Both the position numbers and the translations under genes were made by a program. A stretch of 64,000 bases of DNA from Calothrix parasitica NIES-267 (GTDB lineage: Bacteria > Cyanobacteriota > Cyanobacteriia > Cyanobacteriales > Nostocaceae), in contig NZ_AP018227.1 of the NCBI RefSeq assembly GCF_002368095.1, forward strand, positions 8,048,308-8,112,307, given 5' to 3'. Below, piece after piece: positions 36,601-45,277 of this stretch (positions within the stretch are counted from its first letter, which is position 1; each line of letters opens with the position of its first letter). The notes under the pieces are model-generated. The model ran no database searches and had not been told where the DNA came from. It saw only the letters and a program-made list of their open reading frames with translations.

Positions 36601-36857
36601 AACCGAACCTTTCCTTGGCAAATTATTTGTAAAACATCACAAATAGCATCTGAAGATTGGACGCAATTGTACTGAGTTAGTTCATCACCTAAACTAAACT
36701 CACGAAAGTTCCAAGCTTGATTAAACTTATGTGCCTCCTTAGTATCTCCAATAACTTTTAGCCAAAGCTGAGTGACAGCTTGGGAAGCAGTAATGAAGGT
36801 TGAATTGTTTGTATCATTAATAGCTTGTTGAACTCCCAAATTTGGGTACGAGTCCAT
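33690..36857 (-). CDS. hetC: HetC: C39 peptidase-ABC protein with degenerate ATPase motifs
   Basis: In this 1055-residue protein, linkage to hetP and an upstream NtcA box identify it as hetC, needed early in heterocyst differentiation in Anabaena. A cyclic-nucleotide-binding-like region spans about 30-180. The C39 peptidase keeps Cys near 341 (SSDCGAAC), His (GNHYIAVWEI) and Asp (SDPAIG), and the ABC membrane domain is complete. In the ATPase domain Walker A reads GTNDSAKEAL (Lys kept; two Gly and the Ser/Thr lost), the signature reads LDATQKQK instead of LSGGQ, and the H-loop His is replaced (IISPSLSS). Walker B (ILIIDEAN) and the Q-loop (IPQEFF) remain. It may act as a leader peptidase, or pair with one of the intact paralogues in this window. 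Confidence 0.85.
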   Translation of the reverse strand: MDSYPNLGVQQAINDTNNSTFITASQAVTQLWLKVIGDTKEAHKFNQAWNFREFSLGDELTQYNCVQSSDAICDVLQIICQGKVRLLAFDASLEKEVSVQLLHGNQVFGGDNAFCNQYREYRAVASSNGTLAQISLEHLDVWLQLYPALFDYFSQISKSRQKLIFFKTLTQLRSGKQPLSQNIPNLEKILPYFLETEIDAGSALTTVSPSDGRFWLVSGEISSIYGKNRPPVVGESWGYPDVIEPDLVSQTDLSLLYLPKQHFDLVVGIIPQLKPAEVVSSEEVNNKEVGIKEDFIAESKNVPQKAPESEFTDEYMQFLNQHPPQRWFGIYPFIQQQGSSDCGAACIAMISRYWGKRFNLKTLRSIAHINSIGAELSVLADAALCLGYKALAVRASLKKLESQVLPWIAHYQGNHYIAVWEIKDKFVIISDPAIGIKRVPRDEFEENFTGYALLLSPTEDFFSKEDEAVSFRRFYQFFENNRFLLLSITVVSILLAFLGLVPAILAQNVIDAVIAAKNLDSINVFTFGFLVFGFGRIAVTAARQHLLDYLSNRLDTALIGDFISHTLELPLSFFASRRVGDILSQIQENNKIHRFLSRQAITTILDSLMTFLSFGLMAYYSWELTLVVISFVLSTMCVLTVGNLFLKQVRRQYSFDFKAQNSLVVEIITGITTIKAEKAENSLRSRWEEYFSKMMKTRSSGQNLANSLQFTSGLINHLGTTVVLWYGTQMVMNLQISIGAFIAFNILISNTINPLLALVKLWDEFPDIVASVEKLDDVLATETEQNTEKSLDVISSISGEVHFENVSFSKRTNINERDLQQENILQNISFCVEPGQTIGIVGTNDSAKEALVNLLSGLYHPRSGRILIDGRDISKISPYSLKNQLSVIPQEFFLFSGTILENITLHNREYSLEQAQTAARIAGADAFIKELPFGYSTVAEEAVIRLDATQKQKLSIARALIKNPRILIIDEANSVVDPIFEYQLQQNLACYHLAFIDTSEKLRTTFIISPSLSSLLKADAILVLDGSILVDQGTHEELMARSKIYPSIIRRRLDI

Positions 36858-37773
36858 CGTTTAATCTCTAATTAAAGTAACTTTACTGACTAGATTTACA
36901 AATTTGCAGAGGTAGCTTTAAAAAGCTTAAAATACTCTCAGCATAGGGATTTATCAAAATTTATTTTTATCTGATTAGCTGTTTATACCTGTATTAATAT
37001 TTACTGTTTATCTCATAAATTTGATATTATTATTTTGTGTGTTTGTTCGTAAGTATAAAAGTTTTAAATAAAACATTTAGCTCGTTGTACTCAATTTTTG
37101 ATTCCACTAGAGCATTAGTTACCATTAAATGCATTCTTATTAGATTTTTGCCCCTATCGTCAATAAACATCTTATACTTTATTGAAGTTTTACTTCCACT
37201 TTAATTTGTGTTCATTGTTTTAAGTAATTTAATTATGTATTTTTAGGTACAAACTAAGGGGAGTAAATAATTTAGAATGAGATACTTTTAGGATAAATAT
37301 TCGCGATAAAAACACCACAATTAACAGTTTTTAGAGAAAATACAATTATTACAATCGAGTTAATTCTTATAAAAGTGGTTCATTACGAACATATATTACA
37401 AGTTATTAGCTGTGATTATAATTAGAGCTAATATCATTTGCTTTTTAAAAATAAAGATTTATTTTTTTGGAATAGGTCATAGGGAACAAAAAACAGAAAA
37501 TAAGAGACAAGGAGTAGTTAGGAGTAAGGGAGTAGGGAGTAGTAAGTAGAGAATCAAAAATATAGCAGTGCGTAATACCGGTTAGGGCATTAATAAAGAT
37601 TGAAATCATTCTTAAATTTTGGCTGTTAACATACAGAACTTCAACCTTCGCGCTGCGCTACATGTACTCCCATGACCAACTTTTTGAGTTCAGAAGTAAA
37701 GAGTGGCAAGTTTCAGATGAAATAAATCATATTTAATTTCTTACTCCTAACTCCTAACTCCTACCTCTTACCT
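36858..37773. other. hetC upstream region and convergent spacer
   Basis: About 900 bp without a gene. The proximal part holds the NtcA box. The distal part has GGAGTAGTTAGGAGTAAGGG-type short repeats (37495-37560) and a complementary CTCCTAACTCC run (37738-37770) next to the GH116 stop codon. Confidence 0.6.
36991..37004 (-). promoter_or_regulatory. NtcA binding site upstream of hetC
   Basis: GTATTAATATTTAC is a perfect GTA-N8-TAC box, centred about 140 bp before the hetC ATG. About 20 bp towards the gene is an AT-rich -10-like TAAAAAT. NtcA activation of hetC under nitrogen limitation is established in Anabaena; here it is predicted. Confidence 0.75.
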
Positions 37774-40179
37774 CTATTTAATCGCTAAATAAATCGCCCA
37801 AATAGCCATAGCTCTGAGGTAAACACAAGCACGAAAGGTTCCGCTAGCAGTAATAGCTTCGGGAGTACGGAACTGCAAGCCATTTTCATAAATTTGATTT
37901 ACCACAGCTTCTGTTAACTTAAATGCTTCCGATTTCATACCCATCTGTACAAGAAAAGCAGCTATTCCAAAATTGATTCCCGTCCAAACTTCTAAAGGGT
38001 GGGTCGCATCGGGATTTTCTGGTGAACCATCGGGACGCAAACCATTAGCAGCGCCAAGTTTACCGTCATTAAATTTGAGGAAACAAGCATCATAAACGCT
38101 ATTTAAACCAGAAATAGTACATTCGGAAGGTACAATATCTGGCAATTGTAATAAACGAGCGTAAAACTGCCCGCATAGTTGGTCGGCCATAACCACATCG
38201 GAACCGCTTTCACTATCAAGACGATAGAATTTACCGTTCCATAGCTTTTCTTGGTAAACGGGACGAGATTTTTCTAACCAAGATTCGTAAACAGATTTTT
38301 GGTCTTGCAAGTTTTCAATTTGTATTTGCTTGTCTAACAAAACCTCGCTGATGGCAATAGCTGCTTCCAAAGCTGCCAACCATAATCCACCACAATAAGC
38401 ACTTACCCCTAATAATCGCCAGTCATCAAAAGTTTGGTCTGGGGCACCAGAATTTTCTGGAATACCATCGCCATCTTTATCAAAGGCTTTGAGATAATCT
38501 AAAGTTTCAACAATTGCATTCCAACAATCCGCTAGAAACTCGATATCATTACTACCGGTAAAAATAAAATCTCTATACACCTGCAACACAAAATCACAAC
38601 CCAAGTCTTTCCACTGGTTGCAATCTTGATAGCTGGTGTAATTTGTTTTTTCCCAAACGTGTTCGTTGGGTGCCCCCAAATCATGAGGGGTTGCACCTTT
38701 TGCTTTACGAACAGCTAAGGGACTTTCTGCGCCTATAGTATAGTAGTAGCCGATTACACGGGTGTTTTCATCGCTATCGGGAATCGCTCGGGCAAAAGCG
38801 CGGATTACAGCTTTTTCTAATTCGGGAAATAATACTAATAAGCCAAAGGAACCGTAAAGCCGCACATCTAAACTTTCGTACCAGCGATAATCCAAACATT
38901 CAAGTACTGCAAATTGACCTATAGGGTCGCGTTTTGAAGCTGCACTCCATAGAGTACCCCCAGCAGTAAGGTCATAAAGTTCGTTAAATAAAGCCATTTT
39001 GAACCAGTCAGGTAAATCCGACCGTTCAATAATTGGTTGTTGCCATGTTTGAATTTGAGAAAGCCAATTTTGATATTCTTTGAGAGCAGTGGTCGCAATA
39101 TTCCAAGCATTCTTACCATTATCGCCAAAAAAATCAGTATATCTGCGCTTATATGTAATACCCGATACAAATTCTGTGATAGGAAAATCCCAAGCAACAA
39201 CAAAAGGTATTTGTAAACTTTCTCCTGGTTGAAGAGTAAAACGTACCGCGATTGCTGCCCCTATCTGTTCGTTTTCAACTGCCGGGGTTTCGTCAGTAAG
39301 ATTAGTTAAGGAACCATTTTCAGAGAAGCTTTGCCAAACATCTTCACCAGCGCTGCTTGGATTCCATCGGCTATGATGAAATATTTCGACTTTTGGATGT
39401 TTTGAGGTGGCAATACACCAGGTACCTTCTCCTTCAACTGGTTCTATGTCGCCTACTTTATCTAATACACAACCAATATATTCAGAATCTGTAACTAACT
39501 GATTAAAATTATTTTTACTTTGGTTTAAATTCGGTTGATAATCATAAACCGGACTACCATCATCCCGCATTTCCACTTCTGGAGACTTCACAGTATTAGT
39601 AAACCACCCCACCATATTCTGCCAAGTCAGCATAATACTTAAAGTAATCGGTGCATCTGTGGGATTACTAGCATTCCAAACGAATATCGCTACCGGGTAA
39701 CTAGATTCTTGGTAATTCTCAGCCCAAACTGGGGAAAATTGTTCGCAACTTAACTGTGCTTGAAAAACATTTTCATACACAAACCAACTGCGGGGATACA
39801 ACGCATGGTAGCCTCCAGTAGAATCATCTTCAGATGCAGAAGCAGGATACCAATTCCAAGCCGATAAAGCAGCATCATTATTTGGTTCTGTAGATAAAGC
39901 ATAAGCAACATTCTCGTTGTTGCTGCTTTCAAACACGCTAAACTGGCAAGCGGCGATATTTTGGAAGGTATGTTCTCCACCATCAATATGCCAAAAGTTA
40001 AAATCTCCCCGAGAAGAGCGACCAATACAGCCAGCACCAAAGCCACCGAGGGGCATTCCATGCCAAGGACCATCATCAATATTACTATCCTTCCGGACTG
40101 TGTAGGGTTTATCCCAACCTAAACCAATAGCACGGCTCCAAGTACAAGCAGGAATTGACTTATAAAACGAATTTTTCAT
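37774..40179 (-). CDS. GH116 family beta-glucosidase/glucosylceramidase-like protein
   Basis: The 801 residues match the GBA2-like GH116 architecture. An N-terminal beta-sandwich contains the early motif IPACTWSRAIGLGWDKPYTV and GMPLGGFGAGCIGRSSRGDF. A C-terminal (alpha/alpha)6 barrel has candidate nucleophile Glu in VLECLDYRWYES and acid/base Asp in GAPDQTFDDW, as in Thermoanaerobacterium GH116. The expected reaction is hydrolysis of beta-glucosides, in some members glucosylceramide. There is no signal peptide. I chose this ATG because the conserved sequence begins just after it; a further in-frame ATG lies 54 bp upstream without a ribosome site. The heterocyst context is suggestive, but a link to heterocyst glycolipids is only speculation. 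Confidence 0.88.
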   Translation of the reverse strand: MKNSFYKSIPACTWSRAIGLGWDKPYTVRKDSNIDDGPWHGMPLGGFGAGCIGRSSRGDFNFWHIDGGEHTFQNIAACQFSVFESSNNENVAYALSTEPNNDAALSAWNWYPASASEDDSTGGYHALYPRSWFVYENVFQAQLSCEQFSPVWAENYQESSYPVAIFVWNASNPTDAPITLSIMLTWQNMVGWFTNTVKSPEVEMRDDGSPVYDYQPNLNQSKNNFNQLVTDSEYIGCVLDKVGDIEPVEGEGTWCIATSKHPKVEIFHHSRWNPSSAGEDVWQSFSENGSLTNLTDETPAVENEQIGAAIAVRFTLQPGESLQIPFVVAWDFPITEFVSGITYKRRYTDFFGDNGKNAWNIATTALKEYQNWLSQIQTWQQPIIERSDLPDWFKMALFNELYDLTAGGTLWSAASKRDPIGQFAVLECLDYRWYESLDVRLYGSFGLLVLFPELEKAVIRAFARAIPDSDENTRVIGYYYTIGAESPLAVRKAKGATPHDLGAPNEHVWEKTNYTSYQDCNQWKDLGCDFVLQVYRDFIFTGSNDIEFLADCWNAIVETLDYLKAFDKDGDGIPENSGAPDQTFDDWRLLGVSAYCGGLWLAALEAAIAISEVLLDKQIQIENLQDQKSVYESWLEKSRPVYQEKLWNGKFYRLDSESGSDVVMADQLCGQFYARLLQLPDIVPSECTISGLNSVYDACFLKFNDGKLGAANGLRPDGSPENPDATHPLEVWTGINFGIAAFLVQMGMKSEAFKLTEAVVNQIYENGLQFRTPEAITASGTFRACVYLRAMAIWAIYLAIK

Positions 40180-40902
40180 GGTGTAATTTTTGCAGCATTC
40201 AGTCACGACAATGAAGTATGGCGCGATGTGCAATTTTTCTCAAGTCCCAATTCATACCATAGGAATTTATTCGGCAGGAGTAGATGGGTTAGATTCTTCT
40301 ATTATTAACTCCCGATCCAAAATTGTAAAAAGTGCGCTCCAAGCTAGAAATGCGTTAGAATTAAATACCATATATACAAAGTAATTCAATCCATGCCACC
40401 TATATGTTTAGTCATGAGCAAAAGCTATTAATCAAATATAGTTCCTGCAAAGTAAATGTAGAGGTTTAAGGCTATATCGTGTCTGTACCATTAATAGTCT
40501 GTAAATCAGAAGATAAACAAAAATTATACTTAGTACATACAAATTTTTAAGGAAGGAGGGTAACATTCATGTATAAACATGCTCGGCCCCCATTACTGAC
40601 AGCAAGTTAAAGCGAGAGTCAAATCCAAGTCCAGCAGTTATAATCAATTGCGTCTCTTAAGATTTAATAAAACTTTCTATTAACAAATTCTGTCATAGCT
40701 CAAGTAGAATTAACACCATAATGTTGGTAAGTAATTAAATTATTTTTCGTCTCACAATCAACTGTGGGAATATTAAAAAAACACAGGTTAAGCTAGAGGA
40801 GAGAGAAGTGCGTACTTTGCCTGCATTTAGGCACGGCAAAGGGCAATACTCCCATCCCTCAAACACCCCTAATTGTCTCTAGGAAAGCATTGTCCTTACT
40901 CC
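40180..40902. other. hisD upstream region
   Basis: The region lies between divergently transcribed genes. It contains a 13-codon ORF with a strong ribosome site (40552-40610) and a hairpin TTTGCC...GGCAAA at about 40818-40843 just before hisD. Nothing else is recognisable. Confidence 0.5.
40569..40610 (+). CDS. possible 13-residue micro-ORF upstream of hisD
   Basis: ATG at 40569 is preceded at good spacing by GGAAGGAGGG, the best Shine-Dalgarno match in the window. It encodes MYKHARPPLLTAS and stops. With one His codon it is not a classic his attenuator leader. It may be a regulatory upstream ORF or a chance match. Confidence 0.25.
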   Translation: MYKHARPPLLTAS

Positions 40903-42204
40903 ATGCTGCGAATAATTAATCAGCAGGCAGACGTTACAGCAGAATTGCAACGTATCTGCGAACGCACTAACGACGAGCAGGTGCTTCACAAAGAAGCAAC
41001 GGTGCGGGAAGTACTGCAAGCGGTGAAGCGCCAAGGTGATAAAGCGGTATTACATTACACTGCCGAATTTGATAATCAAATCCTCAACGCTGAAGAATTA
41101 CGAGTTACTGATTCGGAATTCGATGAAGCTTATAAGAATATCTCTAAGGATTTGTTGGAAGGAATTAGATTGGCTTGTTCCAAGATAGAAAAATTTCATC
41201 GACAGCGAGTTCCTAAAAATTGGGTTAGCTTTGAAGATGATGAAGTAGTTCTGGGCAAAAGATATACTCCTGTCGATACTGCTGGCTTATACGTACCCGG
41301 CGGTAGAGCCTCATATCCAAGCACTGTATTAATGAATGCCATTCCAGCCAAAGTGGCCGGAGTTCCACGTAGGGTAATGGTAACACCACCAGGAGCGGAA
41401 AAAAGAATCAGCCCAGCTGTATTAGTAGCTGCAAGAGAAGCCGGAATCGACGAAATTTATCGCGTAGGAGGAGCGCAAGCAATTGGCGCTTTAGCTTACG
41501 GTACTCAAACTATACCCAAAGTCAACGTTATCACCGGACCGGGAAACATCTATGTGACTTTGGCAAAAAAATTAGTTTATGGAACGGTTGGCATTGATTC
41601 GCTAGCAGGTCCGAGCGAAATATTAATAATTGCCGATCAAACAGCAAATCCGGTACATGTAGCAGCAGACCTATTAGCCCAGGCCGAACACGACCCAATG
41701 GCGGCTGCGATATTAATAACTACTGATGCTGGTTTAGCGAAAAACGTACAAGTTGCCTTAGAAAGACAATTGGTTGACCATCCAAGGCGATTAAATACAG
41801 AAAAAGCCATAGCCCATTACGGTTTAGTAGTAGTAGTAGAGTCCTTAGAAGTAGCAGCCCAATTCTCTAACGAATTTGCTCCCGAACATTTAGAGTTGGA
41901 GGTGTCTGACCCCTGGAAATTATTACCTTCAATTCGCCATGCTGGAGCAATATTTTTGGGTCATTCTACACCCGAAGCTGTAGGGGATTATCTCGCCGGA
42001 CCTAATCATACTTTACCAACTTCCGGTGCAGCTAGATATGCTTCAGCACTAGGTGTCGAAACTTTCTTGAAGCACTCTAGCATTATTCACTATTCACCAA
42101 CAGCATTGGATAAAGTCGCTGGTGCAATAGACGTACTAGCTACTTCTGAAGGTTTACCATCCCATGCTGACTCGGTAAGAAGACGAGTACAAAAAGATGA
42201 GTGA
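40903..42204 (+). CDS. hisD: histidinol dehydrogenase
   Basis: The 433 residues catalyse the last two oxidations of histidine synthesis (L-histidinol to L-histidine, NAD+ and Zn2+ dependent) in the cytosol. Visible family motifs are YVPGGRASYPSTVLMNAIPAKVAG, GPGNIYVTLAKK, GIDSLAGPSEILIIAD, LLAQAEHDPMAAA and NEFAPEHLEL, as well as GPNHTLPTSGAARY. I begin at ATG 40903 (MLRIINQQ), which matches cyanobacterial HisD starts; an in-frame TTG 30 bp upstream is less likely. It is monocistronic, with no his neighbours, as usual in cyanobacteria. Confidence 0.97.
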   Translation: MLRIINQQADVTAELQRICERTNDEQVLHKEATVREVLQAVKRQGDKAVLHYTAEFDNQILNAEELRVTDSEFDEAYKNISKDLLEGIRLACSKIEKFHRQRVPKNWVSFEDDEVVLGKRYTPVDTAGLYVPGGRASYPSTVLMNAIPAKVAGVPRRVMVTPPGAEKRISPAVLVAAREAGIDEIYRVGGAQAIGALAYGTQTIPKVNVITGPGNIYVTLAKKLVYGTVGIDSLAGPSEILIIADQTANPVHVAADLLAQAEHDPMAAAILITTDAGLAKNVQVALERQLVDHPRRLNTEKAIAHYGLVVVVESLEVAAQFSNEFAPEHLELEVSDPWKLLPSIRHAGAIFLGHSTPEAVGDYLAGPNHTLPTSGAARYASALGVETFLKHSSIIHYSPTALDKVAGAIDVLATSEGLPSHADSVRRRVQKDE

Positions 42205-42352
42205 ATTAACAGTTTAACAGTTAGGAATTAAGAGTTAGGAGTTGGGAATTAGTTAAAATTTTTATCCCATCTCCTCCATTATTTATCTATTCAAAAATCT
42301 GACATTACCTGTTACTTTGCAATAATCTTTAAAATTGCCTAAATACAAGTAC

Positions 42353-42474
42353 AGGACTTACGCAATTGTCACAACAGTAGGGTGGTGCGTGACACTCAAA
42401 ACATTATTACTACGTTCGGGCATTTTCAAAGTGTCACAGCACCCTACAAAAAATGTGCCGGTTGCGTAAGTCCT
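42353..42474 (+). repeat. ~125-bp palindromic element, copy B
   Basis: The ends AGGACTTACGCAA and TTGCGTAAGTCCT are perfectly complementary. The inner arms GGTGCGTGACACT and AGTGTCACAGCACC form the inner stem. It lies between hisD and the DUF760 gene. Confidence 0.85.
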
Positions 42475-42728
42475 AAAGTAGATAAACAATATGCAAATAC
42501 TATTTACTATTACCCCACCACATAAATTATGAGGGGAAAGCATTGGTAATGGGAGCATAATTAACGTGGTGAAGTACTACTGGTTTGCTCCCAGTCGTTT
42601 TAATTCTTTTTCTTTTACTTAACATTCTTTTCCCCCCGCTCCCTCTGATTGTCACAGTCCGTCAATTTAAATGGGACAGACCACTAGTACCGCTTCGCGG
42701 AAGTAAGAAGTAAAAAGTAAGAAGTAGC

Positions 42729-42771
42729 GGAAATTGCGGTCTTGGGGGTTTCCCCCAAGACCGCAATTTCC
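42729..42771. terminator. perfect 20-bp palindrome, likely bidirectional terminator
   Basis: GGAAATTGCGGTCTTGGGGG, a TTT loop and the exact complement form a 20-bp perfect stem between the convergent hisD and DUF760 genes. No long U tract follows on either side, so it may be another kind of hairpin element. Confidence 0.55.
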
Positions 42772-42868
42772 AAGACAAAAAGTTTGATATCTGGGGCTTT
42801 TCAGCCATTTTTAATGGTTGCTTTATTTAAGCCGTGGTGTACTAGTTCCCGATTCTATTCACTTTTAC

Positions 42869-43216
42869 TTAAAAATCGCTCTTTTCTTCATTAACTTCAA
42901 TATCCTGTAATGCTGCTTCAAAATCCATCCTTTGCTCTGCATTACGTAAAAAATAACCGCTAATCATTGCCGACGCTAAGAGCTTACCTAAGCTTTCACG
43001 ATTAGTATTAATATTTACATTGAAGTTATCTGAAGGTAAACTTCCTAAAAGTCCTATGATATTACGCTCTATTACTGCTAATACTTCAGGGGAGCCTGGT
43101 TTAGACAATTGGGTAACTGTCTCAGGACTTAATGAGCTAACATATTGCCACAGTGAATTAGAAGTTTGGGAATCGCTATTGAAAAAATCCGAAACTCGAT
43201 TGGATGAATTACTCAT
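42869..43216 (-). CDS. DUF760 family protein
   Basis: This 115-residue protein has the DUF760 pattern: LWQYVSSLSPETVTQLSKP, VIERNIIGLLGSLPSDNFNV and LGKLLASAMISGYFLRNAEQR. The family is found in cyanobacteria and plastids of plants; its function is unknown. There is no signal or membrane segment. GGGAGG precedes the ATG at good spacing. It appears monocistronic. Confidence 0.85.
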   Translation of the reverse strand: MSNSSNRVSDFFNSDSQTSNSLWQYVSSLSPETVTQLSKPGSPEVLAVIERNIIGLLGSLPSDNFNVNINTNRESLGKLLASAMISGYFLRNAEQRMDFEAALQDIEVNEEKSDF

Positions 43217-43661
43217 ATTTTCCTCCCTATATTATTAAGTATAATAAATGACTGATATTTGATTTCCTGTATGGTCGGTTAAATTATAAATATTGATTAT
43301 TTTTCTGCGTAGACCTAATGTAACAAATCTATTCTAGATTGAAAGTAGGTTTAACCGTACCATAAGCATAGTATTTCTCCGCAAAACTCCGTAAAGACAA
43401 GCGACAGAAAATAGACCCAAATATTTATCTTTAAAAAATAGGAATTATCTTGGCTTTTTAAGTTATTAGTAAAAGTTAATCATATAAAAAAGAGGAAGAA
43501 ACACGAATCTTCCTCTTTTTAAATTTTCACATGATTCCTTTTTTATAACCTTTGAAACCCCCAATTCTAAAGACACAGAGTTTTATTTTAACGAGTCACT
43601 ATGTCCTTCGGACACACTTCGTGAACGCAAACAGCATTTTTCTTATAGAATTTTCCCTTTG
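43217..43661. other. spacer between sigma factor and DUF760 genes
   Basis: It contains the sigma-gene terminator hairpin (43487-43520) and a short repeat TGTCCTTCGGACA near 43601, which also appears, diverged, in the element at 21962-22124. It should also include the DUF760 promoter. Confidence 0.5.
43487..43520. terminator. bidirectional intrinsic terminator
   Basis: The 13-bp stem AAAAAGAGGAAGA/TCTTCCTCTTTTT has an 8-nt loop with T-runs on both strands. It lies 140 bp downstream of the sigma factor stop. Confidence 0.75.
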
Positions 43662-44630
43662 TTAGCTCGCTAAATATTCATTCATATCACCTTTGGACTT
43701 ACGGAGCTTATTTAAAGCTTCGCGCTCAATTTGCCGTACTCGTTCGCGGCTAATATTAAGCTGTTCGCCTATTTTGACAAGTGTCATTGCTTTTCCATCT
43801 TTTAAGCCAAAGCGCAAGGTAATAACCTGTCGCTGCTGGGGGGTCAGGTCAGCTATCAAAGATTCTAGCTCGTTGGATAACGAAGATTGCATCACAAAAT
43901 CTTCTGGAGAAGCATTTGGGTCTTCTAACATTTCTCCAAGCTCTGTATCGTAATTATCTCCCAAGCGTAAATCCAATGATAATGGCACGCGAGCCTTTTC
44001 TAAGTACTCTCGTACCTGCTTGGGAGTTAAATTTAATTCTTGTGCCAATTCAGAAACTGTCGCCGCACGTCCTAGCTTTTGTGATAGCTGACGCTGCGCT
44101 TTCTTTATTTTATTGAGCTTTTCAGTAATATGAATTGGCAAGCGAATTGTACGACCTTTCTCAGCTATTGCGCGAGTAATAGCTTGACGAATCCACCAAT
44201 AAGCATAAGTAGAAAACCTATAACCCTTGCTGGGGTCAAACTTTTCTACACCCCGCTGCATTCCAATGCTACCTTCCTGAATCAAATCAAGTAAATCAAC
44301 ATTACGTTTAATGTATTTTTTCGCAACCGAAACCACAAGCCGCAAATTAGCTTCTACCATTTTGCGCTTAGCAACTTCGCCTTTTTCTATCGTTTCTTCT
44401 AACTCTACGGAATCCAGCTTCGCACGCTCTGCCCATTCATCTAAGGTCGGCTGACGCTTTAATTCTATTGCTAGCGAATCTCTTACTGATTGCAAGGCTG
44501 TAGCACGATGTACCTGCTTTCCGTAAAGTATCTCTTCCTCGTGAGTTAAAAGTGGTACGCGACCAATCTCGCGCAGATAAGTCCGCACGAGGTCTTTAGG
44601 TGTCTGGGCGGTCTTCATAGCGCTAGGCAT
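43662..44630 (-). CDS. group 2 RNA polymerase sigma factor (RpoD/SigA family)
   Basis: The 322 residues contain region 1.2 ([21 protein letters not shown]), region 2 ([27 protein letters not shown] and [25 protein letters not shown]), region 3 ([19 protein letters not shown]) and region 4 with its helix-turn-helix ([35 protein letters not shown]-type). It lacks the long region 1.1 of the primary sigma factor, so it is group 2 (SigB/C/D/E class). These respond to nutrient, light or nitrogen stress, and some act in heterocysts. I cannot assign the paralogue. An in-frame Met five codons in is an alternative start. Confidence 0.93.
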   Translation of the reverse strand: MPSAMKTAQTPKDLVRTYLREIGRVPLLTHEEEILYGKQVHRATALQSVRDSLAIELKRQPTLDEWAERAKLDSVELEETIEKGEVAKRKMVEANLRLVVSVAKKYIKRNVDLLDLIQEGSIGMQRGVEKFDPSKGYRFSTYAYWWIRQAITRAIAEKGRTIRLPIHITEKLNKIKKAQRQLSQKLGRAATVSELAQELNLTPKQVREYLEKARVPLSLDLRLGDNYDTELGEMLEDPNASPEDFVMQSSLSNELESLIADLTPQQRQVITLRFGLKDGKAMTLVKIGEQLNISRERVRQIEREALNKLRKSKGDMNEYLAS

Positions 44631-45277
44631 AAAGTGTAATGAAAATAAGTATTGACGGTAAGTTTACAATTAGATAGATACATAAACCGGGTATACCTCA
44701 AATAATTCGAGAACCCAGATCCTGCAAAGTGCATTTCCAGCACCCTAGAAACTCGGCATAAGAATAATTTTAAATTTGATTATTAATTGCTAATATTTGC
44801 AGTTTTCTACCAAGATTCACAAGTACCTACAGTTAGATATAAGGTAACTAATTAAACATTTTTCCATTTTTTTATATTGTAAACAATTGTAACATTTATA
44901 AAAACTTCTTGGCTACTGCTTAATAGTTATTTCTATTGTCGCCTGTGTTATCGGTGAATAAACTTAAATTTTTCCTAAAGAATATCTAATAATCTTCATT
45001 TTGAGACATTTCCTATGTTAAGAAAAGTTGCAACATTTAGTATAAAAATGATAATTATCAGTTTTACCTTACTTATGTATTGCAAAGTCGTATAGTAAGC
45101 CCATTAGTCAAGAGAGTTAGAGGTGAGTAGTGAGTAGCGAAGGACGAATAAACTGCCGAATCAGTATTCTTATAAAAAGTTGCTTAACCTCCTATTCCAA
45201 CCGCGAAACTCTTTATTCATCACTCGCTACTCGCTACTTTAAAAACATTTTTTTGCTAACATTTCCTACTTATCAAA
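44631..45277. other. intergenic region with short repeats
   Basis: Between carB and the sigma gene. GAGTAGTGAGTAGCGA (45124-45139) and its near-complement TCACTCGCTACTCGCTACTT (45220-45239) could pair in a long hairpin downstream of carB. No gene was seen. Confidence 0.5.

Noticed and set aside
40873-40902. TTG start that would extend HisD by ten residues
   Set aside because: Family alignments from memory start at MLRIINQQ, and the extension has no ribosome site.
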